Positions 37,310 through 44,370 of a stretch of DNA of 44,376 nt are shown here, piece after piece. Numbering within the stretch: the stretch's first letter is position 1; each line of letters begins with the position of its first letter. The notes beneath the pieces are model-generated. The model saw only the letters and a list, made by a program, of their open reading frames with translations. It ran no database searches and was not told the DNA's origin. This DNA comes from Candidatus Limivivens intestinipullorum (GTDB lineage Bacteria > Bacillota > Clostridia > Lachnospirales > Lachnospiraceae). Position numbers and translations under genes: made by a program. The stretch lies in contig DVIQ01000112.1 of NCBI GenBank assembly GCA_018711185.1, forward strand, positions 1 through 44,376, written 5' to 3'.

Positions 37310-37834
37310 ATGAAAAAAGGAATGATTCTTTACCAGTCCAAATACGGCGCCACAAAAAAATATGCCCAGTGGCTCCGTGAAATGACAGGATACGACTGTG
37401 CAGAAACAGCGAAGGCATCGGTCGGCGACGTGCTTTCCTATGAAAATCTGGTGCTGTGCGGCGGAATTTACGCGTCCGGCATAGCGGGGCTGTCATTTTT
37501 AAAAAAGAATATAGGGCGGCTGCAGGGCAAAAAAATCGCCGTTTTCTGCGTGGGCGCGTCCCCTTATGAAGAGAGCGCGTTTTCCGAAGTCAGAAAGCGC
37601 AACATGACAGGCGGCCTGGCGGAAATTCCTCTTTTTTACGGCCGGGGCGCCTGGGATGAAGGGGGGATGACCTTTAAGGACCGTACCCTGTGCAGGCTGC
37701 TGCAAAAATCCGTGGCCAAGAAAGATCCAAGCACTTATGAGCCTTGGATGCAGGCGCTCATGTGCGCGGCAGGGCAGACCTGCGATTGGACGGATAAGGC
37801 GTACCTGACGCCTTTGCTTGAATTTCTGGGGTGA
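37310..37834 (+). CDS. Flavodoxin-domain protein
   Basis: 174 aa. MILYQSKYGATKKYA is the FMN-phosphate loop of the long-chain flavodoxin group that also includes the HemG-type protoporphyrinogen oxidase. LVLCGGIYASGIAG and AVFCVGASPYEES are the later FMN-contact loops. No haem genes are nearby. It is in an operon with the TetR regulator, so it is probably an inducible small redox protein or quinone/oxidative-stress enzyme. The ATG follows AAAAGGAGG. It ends 36 bases before the convergent LysR gene. Confidence 0.82.
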   Translation: MKKGMILYQSKYGATKKYAQWLREMTGYDCAETAKASVGDVLSYENLVLCGGIYASGIAGLSFLKKNIGRLQGKKIAVFCVGASPYEESAFSEVRKRNMTGGLAEIPLFYGRGAWDEGGMTFKDRTLCRLLQKSVAKKDPSTYEPWMQALMCAAGQTCDWTDKAYLTPLLEFLG

Positions 37835-37869
37835 AAATGGGCCTGTTGTGAGACGTCCGGCTGCGAAGA

Positions 37870-38793
37870 TCAGGTCCTTGTGAGTATCCCCATGCGTACA
37901 TCATGAAGAAAATCCGGGGTTTTGTATTTTTCCATGATTGCCTGGACTGCTTTGATGGCGGGTGTGATCAGCCGGTCCTTATGATAGACCAGGTAAAAGG
38001 AGCGGTTCCATTCATCCTCTAGATTCCGGACGACATGGATGCTCCCGGCGCCAACCTCTTTTTCCAGAAGCCGGAAGGAGATGGCGCAGATGCAGCCGTT
38101 GTACAGTACGGCGTTTTTGATGGCTTCCGGGCAGTTGGCTTCCCAGGCGATTTCATAGGGAACGTGGACGGTGTTCATGTATTCCTCAAAAAGTCTGCGG
38201 GTGCCGCTGCCTTTTTCGCGCATGACAAAGGGAAGATGGGCCAGCTCCTGCACCTGGATCTGCTTCTTCGCGGACAGGGGGTGGGAGGCGGCCATGGCCA
38301 GAACGAGAAAATCTTCGGCCACAGGGATGCAGACCAGTTCCGGGCTGGTGATACGCCCTTCCACCAGCCCGATGTCCAGCTCGGAATCCAGAAGTTTTGC
38401 TTCGATCTGGCTGGTATTGGTGACACAGGCGTAAGTTTGAATGTCCGGTATCCGTGCCTTTAAGTCGTTTAAAACACTGGAAAGCAGGCAGGAACCGATG
38501 GTAATGGTCGCGCCGATCCGCAGGCGGGCAACGGAGCTGTATTCTTCCATGGAGGTTTCCAGAAGCTGAAACTGGCTGACGGTGCGGCGGGCGTAGGCCA
38601 GAAGGTTTTTTCCGGCCTCGGTGATGTAGAGTTTTTTGGAAAGCCGGTCAAATAAGAGGACGCCATAGTGGGCCTCAAGCTCCCGGATTGCCTGGCTTAC
38701 CGTGGGCTGGGAAAGAAAGCATTTTTCCGCGGCAGCGGACATGGTGCCGGCTTCGGCTACGGCGATAAAAATTTTCAAATGGCGGATGGTCAA
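37870..38793 (-). CDS. LysR family regulator (CysB/CysL-like group)
   Basis: 307 aa. Helix-turn-helix at 1-60 (HLKIFIAVAEAGTMSAAAEK, LSQPTVSQAIRELEAHYGVL), then an effector domain (about 90-295: LRIGATITIGSCLLSSVLND, LDIGLVEGRI, FVMREKGSGTRRLFEEYM). The last pattern is typical of the CysL-like branch, often tied to sulfur or selenium metabolism. The start is TTG (38793) with GAGGAGGA seven bases upstream; no ATG suits. It is divergent from the disulfide reductase gene, with a palindrome between them. Confidence 0.87.
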   Translation of the reverse strand: MTIRHLKIFIAVAEAGTMSAAAEKCFLSQPTVSQAIRELEAHYGVLLFDRLSKKLYITEAGKNLLAYARRTVSQFQLLETSMEEYSSVARLRIGATITIGSCLLSSVLNDLKARIPDIQTYACVTNTSQIEAKLLDSELDIGLVEGRITSPELVCIPVAEDFLVLAMAASHPLSAKKQIQVQELAHLPFVMREKGSGTRRLFEEYMNTVHVPYEIAWEANCPEAIKNAVLYNGCICAISFRLLEKEVGAGSIHVVRNLEDEWNRSFYLVYHKDRLITPAIKAVQAIMEKYKTPDFLHDVRMGILTRT

Positions 38794-38817
38794 GAACAGT
38801 CCTCCTCTCGTTTATCT

Positions 38818-38832
38818 ATAGGAAATACCTAT
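38818..38832. promoter_or_regulatory. Candidate LysR box
   Basis: ATAGG-AAATA-CCTAT, a perfect 15-base palindrome with ATA/TAT ends, 25 bases from the LysR start and about 45 bases upstream of a TATAAT (38878-38883) that faces the reductase gene. The -35 in that promoter (TTTTCT, 38855-38860, 17-base spacer) is poor, as for activated promoters. Confidence 0.6.
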
Positions 38833-38959
38833 CAAATTGATTATAAAATATCATTTTTCTTTTGTATTGGCAAGTGTTATAATAAAAAACAACGGAGTCC
38901 GGAAGGAAGCTTCCGGAGCTGTCTGGATGACGCGGAAAGAGCGTCAGGAGGAGGAAAGG

Positions 38960-40594
38960 ATGAAGGTTTTAATTCTTGGAGGCGTAGCGGCAGGCACAAA
39001 GGTCGCGGCCAGACTGAAAAGGGAAAAACAGGACTGGGAAGTGACGATTCTGACAAAAGGAAAGGATATTTCCTATGCGGGGTGCGGACTTCCGTATTAT
39101 GTGGGGGATGTGATCCATGAAAAAGGCCAGCTTATTGTAAACACACCGGAAAAGTTCGAGGCCCTCACCGGCGCGAAGGTGTTTACGGGCATGGAGGCCG
39201 TAGGGGTGAATCCGTCGGCGAAAACCGTGACGGCAAAGAATCTGGAAACGGGAGAACAGGGCGAGTATTCCTATGACAAGCTGGTGATCGCCACGGGTGC
39301 CTCTCCCTTTGTACCGGATATTCCGGGGAAAGATCTCAAGAATGTGTTTGTGATGCGTACTCCGGACGACGCCATTGCCCTTCGAAACGCGGTGGAAGAG
39401 GGCGGTATCAAGCGCGCGGTGGTTGCCGGAGGCGGCTTTATCGGCCTTGAGGTGGCGGAAAATCTGGCGGCCAGAGACGTCCGGGTCAGCGTCATTGATT
39501 TCGCGCCCCATGTTCTGCCGAATTTCCTGGACCCGGAGATGAGCGAATACGTGGAAAACAAGATGGCCGACGCGGGCATCATGCCGATGACGAATGTGGC
39601 TCTTGAGGGCGTTGTGGGAGAAACTCAGGTGGAAAAGGTGCAGACCAGCAAGCGTGCCATGAAAGCGGACGCTCTGGTGATTGCCATTGGCATTCGCCCG
39701 AACACGGCTTTCCTGGAGGGCTCCGGCATTGAGATGGTGAAAGGTACGATTCTCACGGACGCTTACCTTCAGACAAATATTGAGAATATTTACGCGGTGG
39801 GCGACTGCGTCATGGTGACAAACCGCCAGACGAAGAAGCCGGCCTGGTCGCCCATGGGTTCCACGGCGAATATTGCCGGCCGTGTCCTGGCCAGAAATCT
39901 GGGCGGAGAAAAGACGGCGTATCCGGGTGTCCTTGGGACCGGCGTGGCCAAGCTGCCGGGCGGCATCAGCGCGGGGCGCACGGGCCTTACCGAGAGCGCG
40001 GCCAGAGAAGCGGGAATGGATGTGGAAACCGTCATCTGTGTGGTGGATGACAAAGCCCACTACTATCCCGGAGCCGGAAACTTTATTATCAAGGCGGTGG
40101 CCGATAAGGAAACCAGAAAGCTTTTGGGAATCCAGGTAATCGGCTCCGGCGCGGTGGACAAGGTGACGGACATTGCCGTAACGGGAATTTCCCTGGGCGC
40201 CACGGTGGATCAGCTCGCGGTGATGGATTTTGCTTACGCGCCGCCTTTCTCCACGGCCATCCATCCCTTTGCCCACGCTATGAATATCCTGATCAATAAG
40301 CTGGACGGCGGTCTGGACAGCGTGACGCCGAAGGCCTTTCTTCAGGGCGAGGCAGAAGACTACCGGATTATCGACTGCGGTATGCAGCCGACCCTGGAAG
40401 GAAAACAGTTTGTGGATTTCACGAAGGTGCGCGGTGATGTGGAGGGACTCGGAAAAGATGAGAAGCTGCTTTTAGTCTGCACCAAGGGCAAGAGAGCGTA
40501 TCTGACACAGAACCGTCTGAAGGCTTATGGATACACAAACACAAAGGTGCTGGAAGGCGGCGTAACATTCAACGAGGTCGAAGAAGCGCAGTAA
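38960..40594 (+). CDS. FAD-dependent CoA-disulfide reductase-like enzyme fused to a rhodanese domain
   Basis: 544 aa. FAD/NAD(P)H oxidoreductase (1-445): ILGGVAAGTKVAARL (FAD), single redox Cys42 in SYAGCGLPYYVGD as in CoA-disulfide reductase, VVAGGGFIGLEVAE (NAD site), NIYAVGDCV (FAD). A C-terminal rhodanese-like domain (about 460-544) has Cys507 in VCTKGKRAYL as its loop cysteine. Such fusions reduce CoA disulfides, polysulfides or persulfides. The start at 38960 follows GGAGGAGGAAAGGA. The stop codon TAA lies within the first bases of the palindromic element. With the LysR and siroheme reductase neighbours, a role in sulfur handling is likely. Confidence 0.9.
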   Translation: MKVLILGGVAAGTKVAARLKREKQDWEVTILTKGKDISYAGCGLPYYVGDVIHEKGQLIVNTPEKFEALTGAKVFTGMEAVGVNPSAKTVTAKNLETGEQGEYSYDKLVIATGASPFVPDIPGKDLKNVFVMRTPDDAIALRNAVEEGGIKRAVVAGGGFIGLEVAENLAARDVRVSVIDFAPHVLPNFLDPEMSEYVENKMADAGIMPMTNVALEGVVGETQVEKVQTSKRAMKADALVIAIGIRPNTAFLEGSGIEMVKGTILTDAYLQTNIENIYAVGDCVMVTNRQTKKPAWSPMGSTANIAGRVLARNLGGEKTAYPGVLGTGVAKLPGGISAGRTGLTESAAREAGMDVETVICVVDDKAHYYPGAGNFIIKAVADKETRKLLGIQVIGSGAVDKVTDIAVTGISLGATVDQLAVMDFAYAPPFSTAIHPFAHAMNILINKLDGGLDSVTPKAFLQGEAEDYRIIDCGMQPTLEGKQFVDFTKVRGDVEGLGKDEKLLLVCTKGKRAYLTQNRLKAYGYTNTKVLEGGVTFNEVEEAQ

Positions 40595-40725
40595 CAGTTC
40601 AGTCCAGGTCTGCGCGCATGCCGCGCAGACCGTAAAAACGTGATTCAGGAGTGCGAAAATCCCATCGCCGAAGGCGATTTCAAATGGATTTTCGCAGTTA
40701 CGGTTCAGCAAGGCTGAACTGTAAC
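40591..40725 (+). repeat. Palindromic element, full copy (reference)
   Basis: 135 bp. Ends GTAACAGTTCAG and CTGAACTGTAAC are inverted. Hairpin 1: GGTCTGCGCG (40607-40616) / CGCGCAGACC (40622-40631). Hairpin 2: TGCGAAAATCC (40652-40662) / GGATTTTCGCA (40686-40696), with inner ATCGCC-GAA-GGCGAT. Hairpin 3: GTTACGGTTCAGC (40697-40709) / GCTGAACTGTAAC (40713-40725). It fills much of the gap between the reductase, whose stop it supplies, and the siroheme reductase gene. No transposase is encoded. Confidence 0.9.
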
Positions 40726-40842
40726 GAAGCGTAAGATCCGACTATGGAACGGTTACCAAGGAGAAAATGAGACAGGCAGGAGGCGCGAATCGGCGCGGCA
40801 AAGCAAGGGTGTCAGGCGCGGCGTCCTATTAAGGAGGAGAAT

Positions 40843-41796
40843 ATGGCAACATTAACAGTAAAACCGGCGGATGAAAAAAGAGTAAAGGCCATGGGCTTTT
40901 TGAGCAATAAGGGGACGGATAATTTTTCCGCCCGGATTATCACGGTAAACGGAAAAATTACGGCGGCCCAGCAGCGCTGCATCGCTGAGGCGGCGGAGAA
41001 ATTCGGAAACGGAATCGTGACGTTTACCACAAGACTGACCATTGAGGTCCAGGGAGTTCCTTACGACAAGATTGAGGAATTTCAGGAGTTTATCGCGAAA
41101 GAGGGATTAAAGACCGGCGGTACAGGTTCCGTGGTGCGTCCGGTTGTCTCCTGTAAAGGCACCACCTGCCAGTACGGCCTGATCGATACCTTTGCCCTTT
41201 CCGAGGAGATTCATCATCGGTTTTATGAAGGTTATCATACGGTAAAGCTTCCCCACAAGTTTAAAATCGCGGTGGGCGGATGTCCAAATAACTGTGTGAA
41301 GCCGGACCTGAACGATCTGGGAATCATCGGCCAGCGCAAACCCAAACTGGACGAGGACGAATGCAATGGCTGCAAGAAGTGTTCGGTGGAGAAGGCATGT
41401 CCCATGAACGCCGCGAAAGTGGAGGACGGACTTCTGGAAATCGACCCAGCGGTCTGCAACAACTGCGGCCGCTGCATCGGAACCTGTCATTTTGACGCGC
41501 TGACAGCGGAATTCACGGGCTATAAAATTTACATCGGCGGCCGCTGGGGCAAGCATGTGGCCCAGGGGCGCGCTCTGGACAAGGTGTTCGCTGACAAGGA
41601 CGAGGCTTTGAATGTGATCGAAAAAGCGATTCTGCTGTTCCGTGAACAGGGAAAGACGGGCGAGCGTTTCTCTGATACCATCGAGCGTCTGGGCTTTGAG
41701 AACGTGCAGAAGCAGCTTCTTTCCGATGATCTTCTGGAAAGAAAGCAGCAGATTCTGGACGCGGACCTTCACATGGTGGGCGGAGCTACCTGCTGA
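40843..41796 (+). CDS. Siroheme / [4Fe-4S] reductase with ferredoxin domain, AsrC-like
   Basis: 317 aa. A nitrite/sulfite reductase ferredoxin-like half-domain (about 1-65: FSARIITVNGKITAAQQRCI) is followed by the siroheme-[4Fe-4S] cysteines Cys104, Cys109 (CKGTTC) and Cys147, Cys151 (CPNNC). An inserted two-cluster ferredoxin follows (CNGCKKCSVEKACP and CNNCGRCIGTC). The first pair is CX4C rather than the usual CX5C. This is the layout of AsrC, the catalytic subunit of anaerobic sulfite reductase, but asrA and asrB are absent here. Substrate (sulfite, nitrite or other) is inferred only. AAGGAGG precedes the ATG. Confidence 0.85.
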   Translation: MATLTVKPADEKRVKAMGFLSNKGTDNFSARIITVNGKITAAQQRCIAEAAEKFGNGIVTFTTRLTIEVQGVPYDKIEEFQEFIAKEGLKTGGTGSVVRPVVSCKGTTCQYGLIDTFALSEEIHHRFYEGYHTVKLPHKFKIAVGGCPNNCVKPDLNDLGIIGQRKPKLDEDECNGCKKCSVEKACPMNAAKVEDGLLEIDPAVCNNCGRCIGTCHFDALTAEFTGYKIYIGGRWGKHVAQGRALDKVFADKDEALNVIEKAILLFREQGKTGERFSDTIERLGFENVQKQLLSDDLLERKQQILDADLHMVGGATC

Positions 41797-41842
41797 CGTA
41801 CAGGGGCAGCCCGTGGAGAACGGAATATTTTCAACAGGACTT

Positions 41843-41886
41843 GCGGGACTGCCGCGCCGGGGAGACTGGCGCGGCAGTCCCGCTTT
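41843..41886 (+). terminator. Strong hairpin after the siroheme reductase gene
   Basis: GCGGGACTGCCGCGCC (41843-41858) pairs perfectly with GGCGCGGCAGTCCCGC (41868-41883), a 16-bp stem with a nine-base loop, followed by only TTT. Confidence 0.75.
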
Positions 41887-41917
41887 GCCGTTTACGGGAG
41901 ATTTTTTTGGGTTGGGA

Positions 41918-41946
41918 TGGAAAAACGCGGGAAACGGGATTATAAT
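41918..41946 (+). promoter_or_regulatory. Promoter of the Cys-rich small protein gene
   Basis: TGGAAA (41918-41923), 17-base spacer, TATAAT (41941-41946), about 70 bases before the ATG. Confidence 0.6.
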
Positions 41947-42015
41947 AAAAAAATAACCAGAAAAGAAATCCCGGTATTTGTTTTCAAGAATATGCGGGAG
42001 GAAGGAATTTTGATC

Positions 42016-42201
42016 ATGAATACCAAACAAACGAGCTGCGATACCTGCGTTTATTATCTTTACGATGAGGAGTACGACTGCTATGTCTGCGACCGGAGTC
42101 TGGACGAGGACGAGTATGTCCGGCTGATGACGGACAGCCGTTATGCCTGTCCGTATTACCGCCTGCAGGATGAATACGCGGTAGTGCGAAAGCAGATGTA
42201 G
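42016..42201 (+). CDS. Small cysteine-rich protein (DUF6472-like, 61 aa)
   Basis: Five cysteines: Cys8/Cys11 (CDTC), Cys22/Cys25 (CYVC) and Cys45 in CPYY. The spacing suggests a metal site, probably zinc. Many Asp, Glu and Tyr residues; no membrane segment. Similar 60-residue proteins are common in Lachnospiraceae and have no known function. GGGAGGAAGG precedes; an in-frame TTG two codons earlier (42010) is an alternative start. It is followed after 24 bases by the alpha/beta hydrolase gene, so they are probably one operon. Confidence 0.8.
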   Translation: MNTKQTSCDTCVYYLYDEEYDCYVCDRSLDEDEYVRLMTDSRYACPYYRLQDEYAVVRKQM

Positions 42202-42225
42202 GCCACAAGAAAGGAGACAAAGAGG

Positions 42226-42798
42226 ATGAAGCTTGCAGTTGTGTTTCCGGGAACCGGTTATCATGAGGATAAACCTCTTTTGTATTATAGCCGGAAGCTG
42301 GCGGCGGAGGCCGGTTATCAGGTGAAAGGCGTAAAGTACGGGAAACTGCCGGATATGGCGGGAGGAAATGACAAGGAAGGGATGAAAGCGGCATTTTCTC
42401 ATGCCCTGGGTCAGGCGGAGGCGCTTTTGCGGGACATGGATTTCGGGGAGTGCCAGGAAATTCTGTTCCTGTCCAAAAGCATCGGAACAGCTGTGGCCGC
42501 GGCTTTCGCAAAGAGGCACGGGCTGCGTACCAGGAATGTTTACTATACACCGGTGGGAGAGTCCTTTGCGTTTATAGAGCAGCCGGGAATTGTCTTTCAC
42601 GGAACAAAGGACCCATGGGTAGAAACCAAAACCGTGGAAGAGGGCTGCCGGAAATTGGGGCTGCCTCTTTACATCACGGAAAACGGCAATCATTCCCTGG
42701 AGACAGGAGACGCCTTGAAGGACTTGGAAAATCTGTGCTGGATTATGAAGATTTCCGGCGAATATATAAAAAAAGATGTTACAGTTCAGCCTTGCTGA
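42226..42798 (+). CDS. Alpha/beta-hydrolase-like protein
   Basis: 190 aa. VVFPGTGYHEDKPLLYY resembles the oxyanion strand, FLSKSIGTAVAA the nucleophile elbow (Ser in SKSIG instead of GxSxG), GIVFHGTKDPWV the acid loop, and ENGNHSLE the catalytic His. The protein is compact and cytoplasmic. The substrate is unknown. AAGAAAGGAG precedes the ATG. The last six codons (VTVQPC) and the TGA are encoded by the palindromic element that starts at 42778, in the same frame used at the end of murF, so the element has probably rewritten the C-terminus. Confidence 0.8.
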   Translation: MKLAVVFPGTGYHEDKPLLYYSRKLAAEAGYQVKGVKYGKLPDMAGGNDKEGMKAAFSHALGQAEALLRDMDFGECQEILFLSKSIGTAVAAAFAKRHGLRTRNVYYTPVGESFAFIEQPGIVFHGTKDPWVETKTVEEGCRKLGLPLYITENGNHSLETGDALKDLENLCWIMKISGEYIKKDVTVQPC

Positions 42799-42912
42799 AC
42801 CGTAACTGCAAAAATCCATTTGAAATCGCCTTCGGCGATGGGATTTTCGCACTCCTGAATCACGTTCTTACGGTGTGCGCAGCATATGCGCAGACCTGGA
42901 CGAAACTGTAGC
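42778..42912 (-). repeat. Palindromic element, full copy, inverted
   Basis: Reverse copy of 40591-40725 and the same length, 135 bp. On the plus strand: GTTACAGTTCAGC-CTT-GCTGAACCGTAAC first, then the ATCGCC / GGCGAT stem, then CGTTCTTACGGTGTGCGC and the left end GGACGAAACTGTAGC. It lies between the hydrolase, whose stop it provides, and panE. Confidence 0.9.
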
Positions 42913-42997
42913 AAAAAGAGGAGATTCTGCCTTGAAAGGGCATAGGATTAAACAGCGGCTTTGGGCGGCTGCTGTCAAATGCGTGAGGAGGTTTCTT

Positions 42998-43924
42998 ATG
43001 AAATACGCGGTAATCGGTGCGGGCGGCACCGGAGGATGCATTGGAGGATACCTGGCAAGACAGGGGAACGATGTGACCTTGATCGCCAGAGGCGCTCATT
43101 TGGAAGCGATTCGGGAAAACGGGCTGACGGTGCGCTCCGCCAGAACCGGAGATTTTACGGTACGGAATCAGAAGGCCTGCACCATGGAGGAATATCGTGA
43201 TACGCCGGATGTGGTGTTTGTATGCGTAAAATATTATTCCCTTGGGGAAACCATTGATTTTCTGCGGCGCAGAGCAGGAAAGGATACGCTGGTAATTCCG
43301 ATTCTGAATGTATTCGGAACCGGAGAGGTACTCCAGACGGCCTGCCCTTCCTGTACGGTGCTGGACGGCTGCGTTTATATTTTCAGTATGATCCAGGAAC
43401 CGGGAATCATCCGTCAGCCTACGAGTATTTTCCGGGTGTTTTTCGGATTTCGCCAGGGGCAGGACCGGCGCTTGGAGGCGGTGGCCAAAAAGGTGGAGGA
43501 AGATCTGCGGGCAGCGGGGATCGACGCATACTTTACGGAGCAGATTCTTAAGGAGGCGCTGCAGAAATTCAGCTTTGTGTCTCCCATGGGGGCCGCGGGC
43601 CTTTACTATGACGCTCACGGAGGCGATTTTATGGTGCCGGGGGAGAAGCAGGATACCTTTTTCGCTCTGGTGCGGGAGGTAGAACGCCTGGGGAACGCCC
43701 TCGGAGTGACCTTTGAGGAGGATCTGGTGGAAATCAACCGGGAGATTATGATGGGGCTTACGAAAGATTCCACCACTTCCATGCAGCGCGATGTGCAGCG
43801 GGGCGGTGAATCGGAGATCGACGGGCTGGTACACCGGGTCGTGAGACTGGCCAGGGAAAAGAACGTGGAGCTGCCGGTTTATGAAAAGATCAGTGCCTGG
43901 GCAGCCGAAAAAGGCATACGGTAA
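42998..43924 (+). CDS. panE: 2-dehydropantoate 2-reductase (ketopantoate reductase) family
   Basis: NADPH-dependent reduction of ketopantoate to pantoate for coenzyme A synthesis. 308 aa. Rossmann start YAVIGAGGTGGCIGGYLA, then VTLIARGAHLEAIRENGL, VFVCVKYY and the catalytic Lys in LKEALQKFSFVSPMGA. The C-terminal helical domain contains STTSMQRDVQRGGESEIDGL, where the Ser and Glu contact pantoate in the family. The start at 42998 follows GTGAGGAGG. Other PanE-like proteins reduce related 2-oxo acids, so the symbol is likely but not certain. No panB or panC is adjacent. Confidence 0.87.
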   Translation: MKYAVIGAGGTGGCIGGYLARQGNDVTLIARGAHLEAIRENGLTVRSARTGDFTVRNQKACTMEEYRDTPDVVFVCVKYYSLGETIDFLRRRAGKDTLVIPILNVFGTGEVLQTACPSCTVLDGCVYIFSMIQEPGIIRQPTSIFRVFFGFRQGQDRRLEAVAKKVEEDLRAAGIDAYFTEQILKEALQKFSFVSPMGAAGLYYDAHGGDFMVPGEKQDTFFALVREVERLGNALGVTFEEDLVEINREIMMGLTKDSTTSMQRDVQRGGESEIDGLVHRVVRLAREKNVELPVYEKISAWAAEKGIR

Positions 43925-44054
43925 AGCTTCTTTCGCGCGGCGGTGAAGAATGTCTGCGGGCAGATACATTTCCCCTGGATAAGCCGGAAGACGCGATAAG
44001 GACTGCTGGAAGAACCGGGGAGACGCTGAACGTTGTGATTAAATTTTAAGAAGG

Positions 44055-44175
44055 GCGCGCAGACTATTTGCTGTGCAGACCGTAAGAACGTGATTCAAGA
44101 GTGCGAAAATCCCATCGCCGAAGGCGATTTCAAATGGATTTTTGCAGTTACGGTTCAGCAAGGCGGAACTGTAAC
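44055..44175 (+). repeat. Palindromic element, nearly full copy, left end lost
   Basis: Same orientation as 40591. It begins inside hairpin 1 (GCGCAGAC ... GTGCAGACC) and is then almost identical to the reference through GTTACGGTTCAGC-AAG-GCGGAACTGTAAC, with one arm mismatch. The gene-free end of the window (43925-44376) otherwise shows nothing before it and two promoters after it. Confidence 0.85.
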
Positions 44176-44204
44176 AAAATTTTTGAAAAAATCGAAAAAA
44201 ACCG

Positions 44205-44233
44205 TTGACATTCTCCCCATAAAGGTGTATAGT
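44205..44233 (+). promoter_or_regulatory. Strong promoter P1 at the window end
   Basis: TTGACA (44205-44210), 17-base spacer, TATAGT (44228-44233), preceded by A-tracts (GAAAAAATCGAAAAAAACC). No open frame follows within the window. Confidence 0.85.
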
Positions 44234-44341
44234 ATCCCCTGTCGCCAAGAGAGTTGATTAAATGATAGAAACAATTCGATCAATTAAAACAATTCAAATT
44301 TCTTCTTTCAAAAAAACTTTTGAAAAAGATGAAAAAAATGG

Positions 44342-44370
44342 TTGACACACATCGAAAGATGTGATAAAGT
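44342..44370 (+). promoter_or_regulatory. Strong promoter P2 at the window end
   Basis: TTGACA (44342-44347), 17-base spacer, TAAAGT (44365-44370), again after A-tracts (CTTTTGAAAAAGATGAAAA). Tandem promoters with AT-rich upstream DNA are typical of rRNA operons, so one may begin just past base 44376. Confidence 0.75.

Noticed and set aside
38969..40276. 435-aa antisense frame in the disulfide reductase gene
   Set aside because: Shadow of a gene with clear FAD, NAD and rhodanese motifs.
41107..42852. 581-aa antisense frame across the siroheme reductase, small Cys protein and hydrolase
   Set aside because: It spans three well supported genes and a terminator; no recognisable domain.
44039..44248. 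Short frames reading NPFEIAFGDGIFALLNHV in three places (also 42800 and 40600 regions)
   Set aside because: These are translations of the palindromic element; their similarity reflects DNA repeats and not a protein family. Such frames are likely to be mis-annotated as proteins.
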